From Dallia pectoralis (lineage: Eukaryota > Chordata > Actinopteri > Esociformes > Umbridae): a stretch of DNA of 64,000 nucleotides. Below are positions 11,176 to 23,840 of this stretch, piece by piece. The notes under the pieces are model-generated. The model was given only the letters and a program-made list of their open reading frames with translations, had not been told where the DNA came from and made no database searches. Positions within the stretch are counted from its first letter, which is position 1, and every line of letters begins with the position of its first letter. The stretch covers positions 2,376,930 to 2,440,929 of the forward strand of contig CM055755.1 in assembly GCA_029465975.1 (NCBI GenBank). Reading direction: 5' to 3'. The position numbers were made by a program, and so were the translations under genes.

Positions 11176-11368
11176 ACTACGAATGCCCCACAGATACACC
11201 TCATTTCTAACATGATGATTTCAGTGGGTTGTGTTATCGTTATTATTATATAATGGGATGGCAACAGGACGGGTAAGAAAACCATTAATCTCTTACGGGC
11301 AGACCCAGACGAACATATTACCTCAGCAAGATCATTTTCCTTCAGGGAACAGAGATTAAGGAATCACT

Positions 11369-12132
11369 ATAACTGTTACGTGCCCAGCTAGTATGTGTAT
11401 TTTCCCCATGCTGTTGTGTCTCCCTGTTTGTTCTTAATTCTTCCCAGGTGTGGTGAGTTGCTGTTGATGGAGTGGGCGTGGCAGTAAAGAGGATCCAACC
11501 AATCCAGAGTTGTTCATCACCCTATTTAAGTTGTTGGTTGTTTGGAGACAGACAGACAGATGAGATGAGATGAGAGAGGAAGGAGGACTTTTGTTATGTG
11601 TGACATCGAGGTTTGTTGTTGTATTTGGTGGAATGTTTGTGAGCCTGCTGTGTTTGTGTAACCCGTACCCTGTGGAGTGGGGCTAGGTAAGATACCCTAG
11701 GGTTTACACACACCCGTAGGTAACCCACTGTTATACACACTAGATTAGAAGCCAGTGGCTGTTCCCCAGTGTTTTGTAGCAGTGAGGTAAGTTGTGGTTA
11801 GGGCTGGCCAATAGTGGCCAGACTAAAGAGGTAGGGAAGCTTAGGGTCTTTATGTTTGATTTCTTTGATTTGACAGACCGCTGGCATTGCCCTACTCCTA
11901 CATTCCCATTGTTCTCTTGTCCTCCCCTTCTGTATGTATTGTTGTATTGTGAGCATCATTATTATTTTGAACTGTACTTAAAATAAACCATACCTGTTAA
12001 GGGTAACGGCAGTTTCAGTTGTGGCCTCCCTGATTGGTTGCTTCACACACCGTCATACCCACCTCACCACCCAACGGGCGGCCTTGGGCAGTTGCGTTCT
12101 CCAGCCCCTTCAGGCTGGGGCGTAACAATAAC
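11369..12132. mobile_element. Solo LTR with 5-bp target duplication
   Basis: The LTR spans 11374-12127 (754 bp), beginning TGTTACG and ending CGTAACA, perfect 7-base inverted ends with the canonical TG...CA. It is flanked on both sides by ATAAC (11369-11373 and 12128-12132), the 5-bp duplication typical of Ty3/gypsy-type integrases. Inside are a possible TATA-like TATTTAAG near 11523 and an AATAAA signal near 11980. No primer binding site, coding sequence or second LTR follows, so it is the remnant of LTR-LTR recombination. Orientation from TATA before AATAAA is plus. Its sequence differs from the LTRs at 34049 and 38763, so it belongs to another family. Confidence 0.88.
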
Positions 12133-12498
12133 ACTATCTGTGCTCCTGGTTATCTATGAATGTACTATATTTGATTTGTGTTTACATCCTTGTATGTTTG
12201 TTATTCCGTTTGTTTCTGTGTGTATGTGTGTGTGTGTGTATGTGTGTATTCTTGTCTACACATGTCTACCTTACTGGATATTTATGTGGTGTGGAAAACA
12301 TAAATTCTATATTCTGTGCAATTCTATGACTCTGACAATGATTCTTAAGTGACAGTTTTGAATTGAAAACGTAGTGATTAAAGATTTTATTCACAGATAC
12401 TTGTACACTGATGGGCCAAAGCTGTATGCCTAATATGCTGTTGGTCCTCCACCAAAACAGTGCCAACGTGCTGAGACATGGAGTCTATAAGACAGTCG
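12133..12498. other. Low-copy DNA leading into an array
   Basis: Short TG-rich run at 12216-12246. The last 90 bases (from about 12405, 'tgatgggccaaagctgtatgcctaatatgctgttggtcc') look like part of a dispersed fish repeat that I recall but cannot name. That repeat appears to be the source of the 48-bp unit that follows. Confidence 0.45.
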
Positions 12499-13024
12499 CA
12501 GACCCCTGAAGGTGTCCTGTGGTATCTGGAACCCAGACATTAGCAGCAGATCTCTGAAGTTGTCCTGTGGTATCTGGCACCCAGAAATTAAGAGCAGATC
12601 CCTGTAGGTCTCCTGTGGTATCTGGCACCAAGAAATTAGCAGCAGATCCCTGAAGGTGTCCTGTGGTATCTGGCACCAAGACATTAGTAACAGACCCCTG
12701 AAGGTGTGCTGTGGTATCTGGCACCAAGAAATTAGCAGCAGATCCCTGAAGGTGTCCTGTGGTATCTGGCACCAAGAAATTAGCAGCAGATCCCTGAAGG
12801 TGTCCTGTGGTATCTGGCACCAAGAAATTAGCAGCAGATCCCTGAAGGTGTCCTGTGGTATCTGGCACCAAGACATTAGCAGCAGATCCCTGAAGGTGTC
12901 CTGTGGTATCTGGCTCCAAGACATTAGCAGCAGATCCCTGAAGGTGTCCTGTGGTATCTGGCACCAAGACATTATCAGCAGATCCCTGAAGGTGTCCTGT
13001 GGTATCTGGCACCAAGACATTAGC
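12499..13024. repeat. 48-bp minisatellite, 11 copies
   Basis: The unit contains GCAGATCCCTGAAGGTGTCC then TGTGGTATCTGGCACCAAGA and AATTAGCA (48 bp, 16 codons). The first two or three copies are the most diverged and the central ones nearly identical. Long frames on both strands are a consequence of the period. Confidence 0.93.
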
Positions 13025-13447
13025 ATCCTGGTACCATCACTTCCCACAGTGCATCCTGGTACCATCACTTCCCACAGTGCATCCAGGTACCATCACTTCC
13101 CATACTGCATCCTGGTACCATCACTTCCCATACTGCATCCAGGTGCCATCACTTCCCATACTGCATCCAGGTGCCATCACTTCCCATACTGCATCCTGGT
13201 ACCATCACTTCCCATACTGCATCCTGGTGCCATCACTTCCCATACTGCATCCTGGTGCCATCACTTCCCATACTGCATCCAGGTGCCATCACTTCCCATA
13301 CTGCATCCAGGTGCCATCACTTCCCATACTGCATCCTGGTACCATCACTTCCCATACTGCATCCTGGTACCATCACTTCCCACAGTGCATCCTGGTACCA
13401 TCACTTCCCACAGTACATCCTGGTACCATCACTTCCCATAGTGCATC
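13025..13447. repeat. 28-bp minisatellite, about 15 copies
   Basis: CATCCTGGTACCATCACTTC plus CCATACTG in tandem, abutting the 48-bp array with no gap. Variants are ATCCAGG for ATCCTGG, GGTGCC for GGTACC, and CACAGTG for CATACTG. The outer copies carry CACAGTG and the inner copies CATACTG. Confidence 0.93.
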
Positions 13448-13917
13448 AGGGTAACATTACTTTCTACAACTTATCGACATATCAACTCTTCAATATACTC
13501 GTTGAAGGCTTGAGAAATATCTTTCTAAAATGAATATGTACCAATACATTTTCCTTTTATATTTCTGCTGAACCTGCAAATATGTGTTCATTGTTGTAAA
13601 CTCAAATTTGCTGCCATGTAACTGCTCAACAATTTTCATTCTTCCTAGTTAATGCAATACGTTGCTTCATTTAAACAGGATCTCTTACCATTTCAGGGAA
13701 AAGCAATTAATTTCCAACAATCCTCGAGCAAAACAACCTAACCCCCGGATTGGGTTATCCGTCAGCAACCCTGGTGAGAACCGAATAATGACACCGGACA
13801 GCTTGGAAAACAACCGCACGAGAAGCAAAATAAAAATGTAATAGAATCAATCTTTGATTTGATTTGGTTGATTTCAATGTCAGACAATGTTAAGTTGCTG
13901 GGTGACTGGGAGGGGGG
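13448..13917. other. Low-copy non-coding DNA
   Basis: AT-rich sequence with no gene, RNA or mobile-element signature that I can recognise. Confidence 0.55.
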
Positions 13918-14735
13918 AAGCCGGCGGAGAAACGCAGGAGAAGCAGGAAACGGTTACTGGTGATGTGGAAGCCAGAGGAGAAACGGAGGAGAAGCAGGAA
14001 ACGGTTACTGGTGATGTGGAAGCCAGAGGAGAAACGCAGGAGAAGCAGGAAACGGTTACTGGTGATGTAGAAGCCAGAGGAGAAACGCAGGAGAAGCAGG
14101 AAACGGTTACTGATGTGGAGCCAGAGGAGAAACGCAGGAGAAGCAGGAAACGGTTACTGGTGATGTGGAAGCCAGAGGAGAAACGCAGGAGAAGCAGGAA
14201 ACGGTTACTGGTGATGTAGAAGCCAGAGGAGAAACGCAGGAGAAGCAGTAAACGGTTACTGGTGATGTGGAAGCCAGAGGAGAAACGGAGGAGAAGCAGG
14301 AAACGGTTACTGGTGATGTGGAAGCCAGAGGAGAAACGGAGGAGAAGCAGGAAACAGTTACTGGTGATGTGGAAGCCGGAGGAGAAACGCAGGAGAAGCA
14401 GGAAACGGTTACTGGTGATGTAGAAGCCAGAGGAGAAACGCAGGAGAAGCAGTAAACGGTTACTGGTGATGTGGAAGCCAGAGGAGAAACGGAGGAGAAG
14501 CAGGAAACGGTTACTGGTGATGTGGAAGCCAGAGGAGAAACGGAGGAGAAGCAGGAAACGGTTACTGGTGATGTGGAAGCCAGAGGAGAAACGGAGGAGA
14601 AGCAGGAAACGGTTACTGGTGATGTGGAAGCCAGAGGAGAAACGGAGGAGAAGCAGGAAACGGTTACTGGTGATGTGGAAGCCAGAGGAGAAACGCAGGA
14701 TAAGCAGTAAACGGTTACTGGTGATGTGGAAGCTT
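13918..14735. repeat. 51-bp minisatellite, 16 copies
   Basis: Unit GAAGCCAGAGGAGAAACGCA + GGAGAAGCAGGAAACGGTTA + CTGGTGATGTG (51 bp, 17 codons). Variants are ACGCAGG or ACGGAGG, GTGGAAG or GTAGAAG, and AGCAGG or AGCAGT; the last creates stops at about 14252 and 14455. One copy near 14110 is shortened by 4 bp. The Glu/Lys-rich frames are not a gene. Confidence 0.94.
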
Positions 14736-15608
14736 AGTACATGGAAACAACACCCCCTTCATCAACTTTTGCAGTATAAACAGTACATCATGAAATCAGA
14801 TCTCTGCAAAATGATCCGTCTCACCTCACTATTTGAGTGTCAGGAAGAGACAATAAAATGATCTGGATGGATTTATTTAACCTTGGAATTCAGGCACGGA
14901 GCTACGCACTATTTAATAACTTTATTAAACTTTATTTGTAAGAGCAGAACAAGCTAATGAGAGATGACTCAGACATGAGAACACATATTTGTGTAAATAA
15001 TAACATAACCTCAGGTAAGGTTGTCTAATTAACACATTTTCCTCTGGATTCCGGTTTGTCGTAGAGAACTGACAATAGCACTGTATATCCGACATAGTTT
15101 GTTGTTTTTTACAGTTTGTTGTTTTTGTTCACTGTTTATATATTGTTTTTAGTTTTGCACACGCCACACTGCTGCTCGTACAGTTCAATGTTTGTATGAA
15201 GTAAATGGATAATGAGTTCCATTGAGGTCCGATTCAGGCAGACGGTTCTTTAGAATACCATTTAAATTCCTTTCCTCCGTCCTACAGCGGTTTCACTGAG
15301 GAGGTGATTCATGTTAAGTGCTGTGAGGTGTGAGTTGAAACTCTATGCTAATACAGTCATGTTTCCTCGGAGCAAGGTGCCCTAACCTTGACAGTTTCCC
15401 TTCAACCTGCAGCTTGAGTGGCCCTCTCATCTTGACTTTCCTGCCATCATCGCTCTATTAGACAAACGGCTCACTGTTTCAGACCCTGCCCCGTCAGACT
15501 CTGATCTGAATACAGGGGTCTAGGGCACCATTTCCAATACACCCAGATAACTAGCAACACATTAAGCTTTTCAAAATGACCAACTCAACAGGAAAGTGGG
15601 TCTTTTTA
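14736..15608. other. Low-copy non-coding DNA
   Basis: AT-rich, with only short motif-less frames. I see nothing attributable to a gene or transposon. Confidence 0.55.
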
Positions 15609-16895
15609 CCGGATGATGTCAGACCCACCATGCATACAGACTCTACTGGATGATGTCAGATCCACCATGCATACAGACTCTACTGGATGATGTCAGACCC
15701 ACCATGCATACAGACTCTACTGGATGATGTCAGACCCACCATGCATACAGACTCTACTGGATGATGTCCGACCCACCATGCATACAGACTCTACTGGATG
15801 ATGTCAGATCCACCATGCATACAGACTCTACTGGATGATGTCCGACCCACCATGCATACAAACTCTACTGGATGATGTCCGACCCACCATGCATACAAAC
15901 TCTACTGGATGATGTCAGACCCACCATGCATACAGACTCTACTGGATGATGTCCGACCCACCATGCATACAAACTCTACTGGATGATGTCCGACCCACCA
16001 TGCATACAAACTCTACTGGATGATGTCAGACCCACCATGCATACAGACTCTACTGGATGATGTCAGACCCACCATGCATACAGACTCTACTGGATGATGT
16101 CAGACCCACCATGCATACAGACTCTACTGGATGATGTCAGACCCACCATGCATACAGACTCTACTGGATGATGTCAGACCCACCATGCATACAGACTCTA
16201 CTGGATGATGTCAGACCCACCATGCATACAGACTCTACTGGATGATGTCAGACCCACCATGCATACAGACTCTACTGGATGATGTCAGACCCACCATGCA
16301 TACAGACTCTACTGGATGATGTCAGACCCACCATGCATACAGACTCTACTGGATGATGTCAGACCCACCATGCATACAGACTCTACTGGATGATGTCAGA
16401 CCCACCATGCATACAGACTCTATGCATACAGACTCTACTGGATGATGTCAGACCCACCATGCATACAGACTCTACTGGATGATGTCAGACCCACCATGCA
16501 TACAGACTCTACTGGATGATGTCAGACCCACCATGCATACAGACTCTACTGGATGATGTCAGATCCACCATGCATACAGACTCTACTGGATGATGTCAGA
16601 CCCACCATGCATACAGACTCTACTGGATGATGTCAGACCCACCATGCATACAGACTCTACTGGATGATGTCAGACCCACCATGCATACAGACTCTACTGG
16701 ATGATGTCAGACCCACCATGCATACAGACTCTACTGGATGATGTCAGACCCACCATGCATACAGACTCTACTGGATGATGTCAGACCCACCATGCATACA
16801 GACTCTACTGGATGATGTCAGATCCACCATGCATACAGACTCTACTGGATGATGTCAGACCCACCATGCATACAGACTCTACTGGATGATGTCAG
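15609..16895. repeat. 37-bp minisatellite, about 35 copies
   Basis: Unit CTGGATGATGTCAGACCCAC + CATGCATACAGACTCTA. Variants GTCCGACC, AGATCC and TACAAAC cluster in the first third (15600-16020), while the right two thirds are almost uniform. One partial copy at about 16423-16436 ('tatgcatacagactc') marks a local unequal exchange. Confidence 0.95.
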
Positions 16896-17289
16896 ATGCT
16901 GTTAATATACCAAAGCGATGTGATGAGAATTCATCACTGGCAAATTTCTAAAGGGGTCCTCTGTAGAATGGCCATTGCAGCCAATCACTATGACAACAAA
17001 GACAACCAATCACTATGACAACAAAGACTTCAAATCACCATTTCACAACAAAGACAGCCAATCACTGGCTGTGGTTTCTCCTGCAGTTTCTTCGTTTCCC
17101 ACCCTCTAGTTTTAACCCGCTGTCTGTCCATTTCCTGAGTTTATCTTATTGTTGTTGTCTACTTTGCCTTTTTTGGGTTTTTCTTAATCTTTCTCCTAAC
17201 AAACATGAGCACACGCAGACACTGTATTGCTTTATCTACCCACACAGTCTGTTATACACAGAAACATGAATACCAAAATACAATAAAAT
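16896..17289. other. Low-copy DNA with a short 22-bp repeat
   Basis: About three degenerate copies of CAATCACTATGACAACAAAGAC lie at 16982-17066. The rest shows no gene. Confidence 0.55.
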
Positions 17290-17580
17290 TATCACTTACA
17301 CCAAAAGCTGGTAGACATTTGGTAATGTCCATGTTTTTTATGAAAACATAAATTAAATGAGTTTTGAATAGAAAAGATAGGTAAATGAATAGGCAAATAA
17401 TAATTGTCTCCTTCAAACATTGCTTTTGTCATAGAATCCACTGTTTGCTGTAATAACTGTCAACTACAGACCTTTGGCATTTTAGTAGTTAATTTGATGA
17501 GGTTATCTAAAGAGATTTTACCCAAAACCTTCCTGAAGAACCTTCCACAAGGAAAGTGGATAAATCTGTTGTGTAAAAGT
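17290..17580 (-). pseudogene. Tc1-like transposase C-terminal relic
   Basis: Minus-strand reading of 17560-17395 gives a decayed match to the C-terminus of fish Tc1-like transposases (…LDNLIKLTTKMPKVC…, then a spacer and …AMFEG). The stretch from 17290 to 17395 fits the AT-rich 3' part of the same element. No N-terminal part or inverted repeat was found nearby, and one or more stops are present. Confidence 0.68.
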
Positions 17581-17790
17581 ATAAAAACGCATTTAACCCC
17601 TCGACTCGCTGCATTAACTAAAAGAGGAAGGAGACAATATCAGTTCTAATTGAAACTGAGCGCTCACACCTGTTTGCCAGATCCAATCAGGGAGGGAGAG
17701 AGTGGGATTGGAGAAGAGGTCAGAAGTCAGCCAGGTCATAGATAAGACCTCCAGTCAGAAGATACAGGTTGAATTGATTGCGTCCTCTTC

Positions 17791-17794
<4 letters not shown>

Positions 17795-17821
<27 letters not shown>

Positions 17822-17822
17822 T
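17795..17822. repeat. Short (AC)n
   Basis: About 12 CA dinucleotides. Confidence 0.9.
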
Positions 17823-18029
17823 GCACAAATGACTGCACACACCAGCATAGTATTCACACAAACACGTACCAACATTCACACACAATTGGAGCTTGGTAAT
17901 CTTTTTGTCTCGTCCTCTCTCCTCTAAATGGATTTGGCAGAAAAAGTAGATTTGTTGTGGCAGAACCAGCCATGTACCTGTTCCATCTTCCAAGTAATGG
18001 CTTTCTTCCCAAAAGTGCCTCGACACACA

Positions 18030-18569
<540 letters not shown>

Positions 18570-19029
18570 GGCTAAAGTGAAATATGGGCACAGTAGAAAG
18601 TTGTGATGACTAAATGTGCAGAACAGAGACTTTGCCGTCTATTGTTCAGGGTTTTCATCCTTCTGTCATCGCCAGTATACTTTGACAAAAATAAGCTCTT
18701 AAAGAATTATTCCTAAAATGTATTTTCTGAAGGAGGCAGCAAAGTGGAAAATACTGCCCATAATCCAGCCCCAGTGCTACATTATCCCGTGAGAACAAGA
18801 GAGTCTAAGATCAATGCATGCATCCTCCCAAACATGTCTTCCTGAGCACTGGTGATTTTGGCCACACAGCTTGGTAGCTTCACACATGCCCAGATGGACA
18901 GTGGAAAGGTAGTGGGGTGTCATCTGAAATCAGAAAGCGTGTGTGGGGGGGTTGTAAAGAAGAACGTGGAATCTGCTCGTCATCTGCAGGTTACCAGTGG
19001 AATGACATGCTAATAGGAGATTGACTACG
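18570..19029. other. Low-copy non-coding DNA
   Basis: No gene or mobile-element signature seen. Confidence 0.55.
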
Positions 19030-19491
19030 GTCAATGAATGTGTGATCAGCTGGTTCTGTCACATGATATGGTCCCATATGGTCAATGAATGTGTGATCAG
19101 CTGGTTCTGTCACATGATATGGTCCCATATGGTCAATGAATGTGTGATCAGCTGGTTCTGTCACATGATATGGTCCCATATGGTCAATGAATGTGTGATC
19201 AGCTGGTTCTGTCACATGATATGGTCCCATATGGTCAATGAATGTGTGATCAGCTGGTTCTGTCACATGATATGGTCCCATATGGTCAATGAATGTGTGA
19301 TCAGCTGGTTCTGTCACATGATATGGTCCCATATGGTCAATGTATGTGTGATCAGCTGGTTCTGTCACATGATATGGTCCCATATGGTCAATGAATGTGT
19401 GATCAGCTGGTTCTGTCACATGATATGGTCCCATATGGTCAATGAATGTGTGATCAGCTGGTTCTGTCACATGATATGGTCCCATATGGTC
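19030..19491. repeat. 51-bp minisatellite, 9 near-identical copies
   Basis: Unit GTCAATGAATGTGTGATCAG + CTGGTTCTGTCACATGATAT + GGTCCCATATG. I see only one base change among the nine copies (GAATG to GTATG at about 19343), so the array is young or strongly homogenised. Open frames on both strands follow from the 17-codon period. Confidence 0.95.
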
Positions 19492-20777
19492 ATGCCTTCA
19501 TGCATCCCATGACACCCTATCACTTAGCAACCAGCTCGGGGTACCCTCCACGGTCACATGTCGCCCGGATAACTCGATGATTTCCGGAGAGTTGCTGAGG
19601 GTTTAATAAAAGCATCCACCTCGGGACACTGGTGACTAAAAGAATGTAAGTCACGGTCAATTTTAATAAAAAAAGTCAACTTTAATTAAAAAAAGATGCG
19701 CGAAATTAAATGTACTAATTTCTCCCGGCAATTGTAGACAAACACACCTCATAAACAATTTATCATTTAATTTACGACGCCTTAAAAACAATAATAAAAC
19801 GCGGGCGTCAAATACACACAAAATGAAGCGATGCATTGTGGGAGTACATTTCTCAGGTGCAGGTGCCGTCGTGGTACCCTGTTGTGTCCCGGTTAGACTG
19901 CACGAGCAAAACAAATCCATTAACGTGATTCATTTCACAGTTTCTGCATTTCCTCCCCAGCTTCTGTCCCCTTCATGCCTCGACGACATCCACAGGCGGT
20001 GTCCCTCTGAGCGCCGCAAACCCTCGGATAACTGATGGTTCCAGGGCGCCGGGCGAGCAGAGATATCCGTCACCTGTCTGCCACCTTGCCAGGCGCGCTG
20101 GCATCGGAGCACGCCTCAACACGCCCACAGGACGGTAGCGACAAGTCAATGCAGGATATACATTTCATTTATCCTAATTAGCCACAGTAATGGAAGACAA
20201 GTCGAGGATGCCTTGGCAGTGCTAGAACAGGCCCATATGTGTCCCAAATGGGTCACTGTTTCCCCAGGATGCTGTGGTACCCGGGTCCAGTAGTGGCACA
20301 CTAACATCTGGGTTAGGGTGGGGTTTGGACGGCGCCGGGCGAATTTAGGGCGCACTATTAATGCTCTGATGACTTCATACCGGTCTGACACTTGTCTCGA
20401 TTCGTGACGACTGACGGGCATCGGCGGAGCGTTCGCCGACGCGGCGGTGGCCGTGGGTCATGTGACGGAGGCGTCGAGCTCTTAATTCCTCTCAAATGTC
20501 AGCGGCTGTGTATCTACGGGGCTGTCGACAGGGCGTGAGTGTACCTCGGGTAGCTGCGGCGGAACGCATCGCATTCTGTAATGAGAGATGGGGAAGGCCA
20601 CGTTGAATAATGTCTTTGAGTTGTTGCTCTCGTAGGACACGTTTCATCCATCTCACGGTTGATCGGCCGTGAGTGTGCAAGAATCTAACAGCAAAACGGC
20701 TGTTTAACATCAGTTTATTTTTGTTTGATGCACACACTCTCACACATGTACACGATCAAACACAGAGTTATCATGGA
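19492..20777. other. Low-copy DNA with a CpG-rich block
   Basis: From about 20040 to 20660 the sequence is GC- and CpG-rich (for example 20330-20345 and 20415-20450), unlike its surroundings. Frames up to 91 codons on the minus strand show no family motif. A possible relic of the 'gtcccaaatgg' dispersed repeat lies at about 20205-20310. The block could be a promoter-like CpG island or a conserved element; nothing downstream identifies a gene. Confidence 0.4.
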
Positions 20778-21903
20778 CATCCTGTCACTACTCACATCCT
20801 GTTACTACTCACATCCTGTCACTATTCACATCCTGTCACTACTCACATCCTGTCACTACTCACATTCTGTCACTACTCACATCCTGTCACTACTCACATC
20901 CTGTTACTACTCACATCCTGTCACTATTCACATCCTGTCACTACTCACATCCTGTCACTACTCACATCCTGTCACTACTCACATCCTGTCACATCCTGTC
21001 ACTATCCTGTCACTCCCACATCCTGTCACTATTCACATCCTGTCACATCCTGTCACTATTCACATCCTGTCACTATCCTGTCACTATCCTCCTGTCACTA
21101 CCCACATCCTGTCACTACATCCTGTCACTACTCACATCCTGTCACTACTCACATCCTGTCACTACCCACATCCTGTCACTACCCACATCCTGTCACTACC
21201 CACATCCTGTCACTATTCACATCCTGTCACTATTCACATACTGTCACTATTCACATCCTGTCACTACCCACATCCTGTCACTACTCACATCCTGTCACTA
21301 CCCACATCCTGTCACTATTCACATCCTGTCACTATTCACATCCTGTCACTACTCACATCCTGTCACTACTCACATCCTGTCACTACCCACATCCTGTCAC
21401 TACTCACATCCTGTCACTATTCACATCCTGTCACTCCTCCTGTCACTATCCTGTCACTACTCACATCCTGTCACTACCCACATCCTGTCACTATTCACAT
21501 CCTGTCACTACCCACATTCTGTCACTATTCACATCCTGTCACTATTCACATCCTGTCACTACCCACATCCTGTCACTATTCACATCCTGTCACTACCCAC
21601 ATCCTGTCACTACCCACATCCTGTCACTATTCACATCCTGTCACTATTCACATCCTGTCACTACCCACATCCTGTCACTACTCACATCCTGTCACTACCC
21701 ACATCCTGTCACTATTCACATCCTGTCACTACCCACATCCTGTCACTATTCACATCCTGTCACTATTCACATCCTGTCACTACCCACATCCTGTCACTAT
21801 TCACTTCCTGTCACTACCCACATCCTGTCACTATTCACATCCTGTCACTATTCACATCCTGTCACTATTCACATCCTGTCACTACCCACATCCTGTCACT
21901 ATT
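20778..21903. repeat. 17-bp minisatellite, about 66 copies
   Basis: CATCCTGTCACTACTCA units with variants CTATTCA and CTACCCA. Local shortened copies (CATCCTGT or CACTATCCTGT) cluster at 20990-21120 and 21430-21450. Two frames of over 400 codons stay open because three units equal 51 bp. They are not genes. Confidence 0.95.
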
Positions 21904-23706
21904 TATCATTCTATCCTACCAAGGTCTCAGGTTCCCTTCATGGCCTTTAGAGTCAATTTGCTTTGAAACAGCGATAAGCGAGTACAATTTCCCCATTCAT
22001 ACCTAATCCCTTCAAATTCAATTTGAAATCTACAGGAACCATCCACTTGTTTGTGCCAGATATGTACAGGAGGTAAAATGCCATTTGCTGCTTTACTTTA
22101 TAAACCACTTTAAAACTTTTATAAAACTATTAATTAGCAAAGGTCAGAGAATATTTCTCTCTCTCAAGGGCCGTGGCGTATCTCTCAAGGTTCTACTTAC
22201 TTCAGCTCGCTCCTGTCTCTCTTTTCTGCTGTCTCTCTTTTCTGTCTCCTCGTTTTTCTTCAATATGTATTAAGGGGAGAGCAAATGTCACTGGAATAAT
22301 AAGAGCTTATTGAATTAAATGACAGATGTGTCAACTAGCTGGTTTTCCTCCACCACGGCGCCTTGCATTGTGGGTCTAAAGATCCCCAAACCACACACAC
22401 ACACGTACACACAAACACACACGTACACACAAACACACGGGTACACACAAACACACACACTCTGATTTCCTTTGTAATCATTTGACAGGCTTTGAATAAC
22501 ACATCCACCTATGATCCTTCACCAACGGCCTGTCTGCCTTTTTTCGACTATTCTGTCACTTCAATATCAAACGTCATACAGCGAGAGGCAGGCGATGCTC
22601 TTCATTGTGTCGCGGTTTTTATTCTTACCGGAACGCTTTAAATTAACTGAGTCCTCCTGAAGACGACAGCCAGGAACAATCCGAGGTTGAGATGAATAGA
22701 TGCCAAAACCCTGCGTAACTCTGTGGTTGTGTTGGTCCTCAACTCTACGAAAGGAGAGGTTATTTCCCAACGGGGCAGGAAAGTTTTACGTCTACAGTGA
22801 GCAGACGATCATGAACGCTTTCTAACTAGCCTAATCAACACGGCACATTATTATCTTACGGGCTAATCTGAAGCCGACACCAGCATTTAGATAACAACAT
22901 CTGTTCCCTTGTAATAAACGTTTTAATTACACAATTTTTTTTACCCGCAGAACAATTTATGCGAGGACTCTTTTATTTTGGGATGTGGGGGGGGGTGCAT
23001 TACTGGGTCATGCAGAGGAGGATGTAGAAGGAGTCTCTGCACACTTATATCGGCGAACCAGGAAGCTTCTGCCGATCCTCCAATCAGGACGGAGTTAGAC
23101 CAGCGACACCATAAAGGGCGCAGATGATTGGAAGCCAGGACCGGAGAACGGCACCCATGCTGGTACTTGAGTTCCCCTGTGGGGCAGGGCTCGGATTGGG
23201 AGTCTGAGATTCCAGTTCGGTCGATACAGGAGCACCCCTCTCTGTCTGCGGCGACGTGGGGACACATCAGGTTAGGGAATTAATCCCCTGCTGTGTCGTT
23301 CTCTGTCTGTCACTGCCTCACGTCTGGTAATGTCATTTGGTTCTTATTAGACAGCCCCAGGGAGTTATCAGGGTGGTTAAAACACAAACAGACAGGAAGA
23401 GAGTCTGCGTTTACCGCATATCCATCCTGGTTGTCACAGGTTGCCATCACCAGTCATCCAGAGTGACCACACCACCAGTAATTACAGCCCAGATTGTTCC
23501 CCTGATTGCAATCACACACCCTGACTCTGGTCTCTCTCCCAGGGCTCTCAGAAGACCATCTCACCTCCTCGGGATCCATGTCATTTCCTCAGTGCTTTTG
23601 TCTCTTTCCTACAAATACTGTCAGATGCCCTCAAGCCTGCTTGATTCCTCCACACATTTACCACACAGGGAGGGGAGATGATTACACTGCCTCCTGCTGC
23701 TGGGGT
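21904..23706. other. Low-copy non-coding DNA
   Basis: Contains a short CA-type tract at 22386-22452 (ACACGTACACACAAAC units). Frames up to 114 codons (for example 23337-23681) have no recognisable domain. No RNA gene seen. Confidence 0.5.
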
Positions 23707-23840
23707 GGAGGCGTGTCCCAAATGGCACACTAATCCATGCTGCTAATAGTGCACTGGGTTTACCTGGTGGAAAGTAGAGCACTAAGAAGGAAACCAGGTG
23801 ACACGTGGAATTAACGGTCCTCATTCCAAATAGAGTGCCT
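23707..23840. mobile_element. Possible MITE-like dispersed repeat
   Basis: 'gtcccaaatggcacactaatcc...atagtgcactgggttt...gtagagcactaag' resembles a palindromic dispersed repeat known to me from salmonid and pike sequence, with 'gtcccaaatggcaccctat' at its ends. The right end here ('cattccaaatagagtgcctc') is degenerate. Family assignment is from memory. Confidence 0.4.

Noticed and set aside
20673..21966. Two overlapping plus-strand open frames of over 400 codons
   Set aside because: They lie entirely on the 17-bp array. Three units make 51 bp, so frames stay open by arithmetic. Translation is a simple His-Pro-Val-Thr/Ile-Leu-Ser repeat with no start context or flanking coding sequence.
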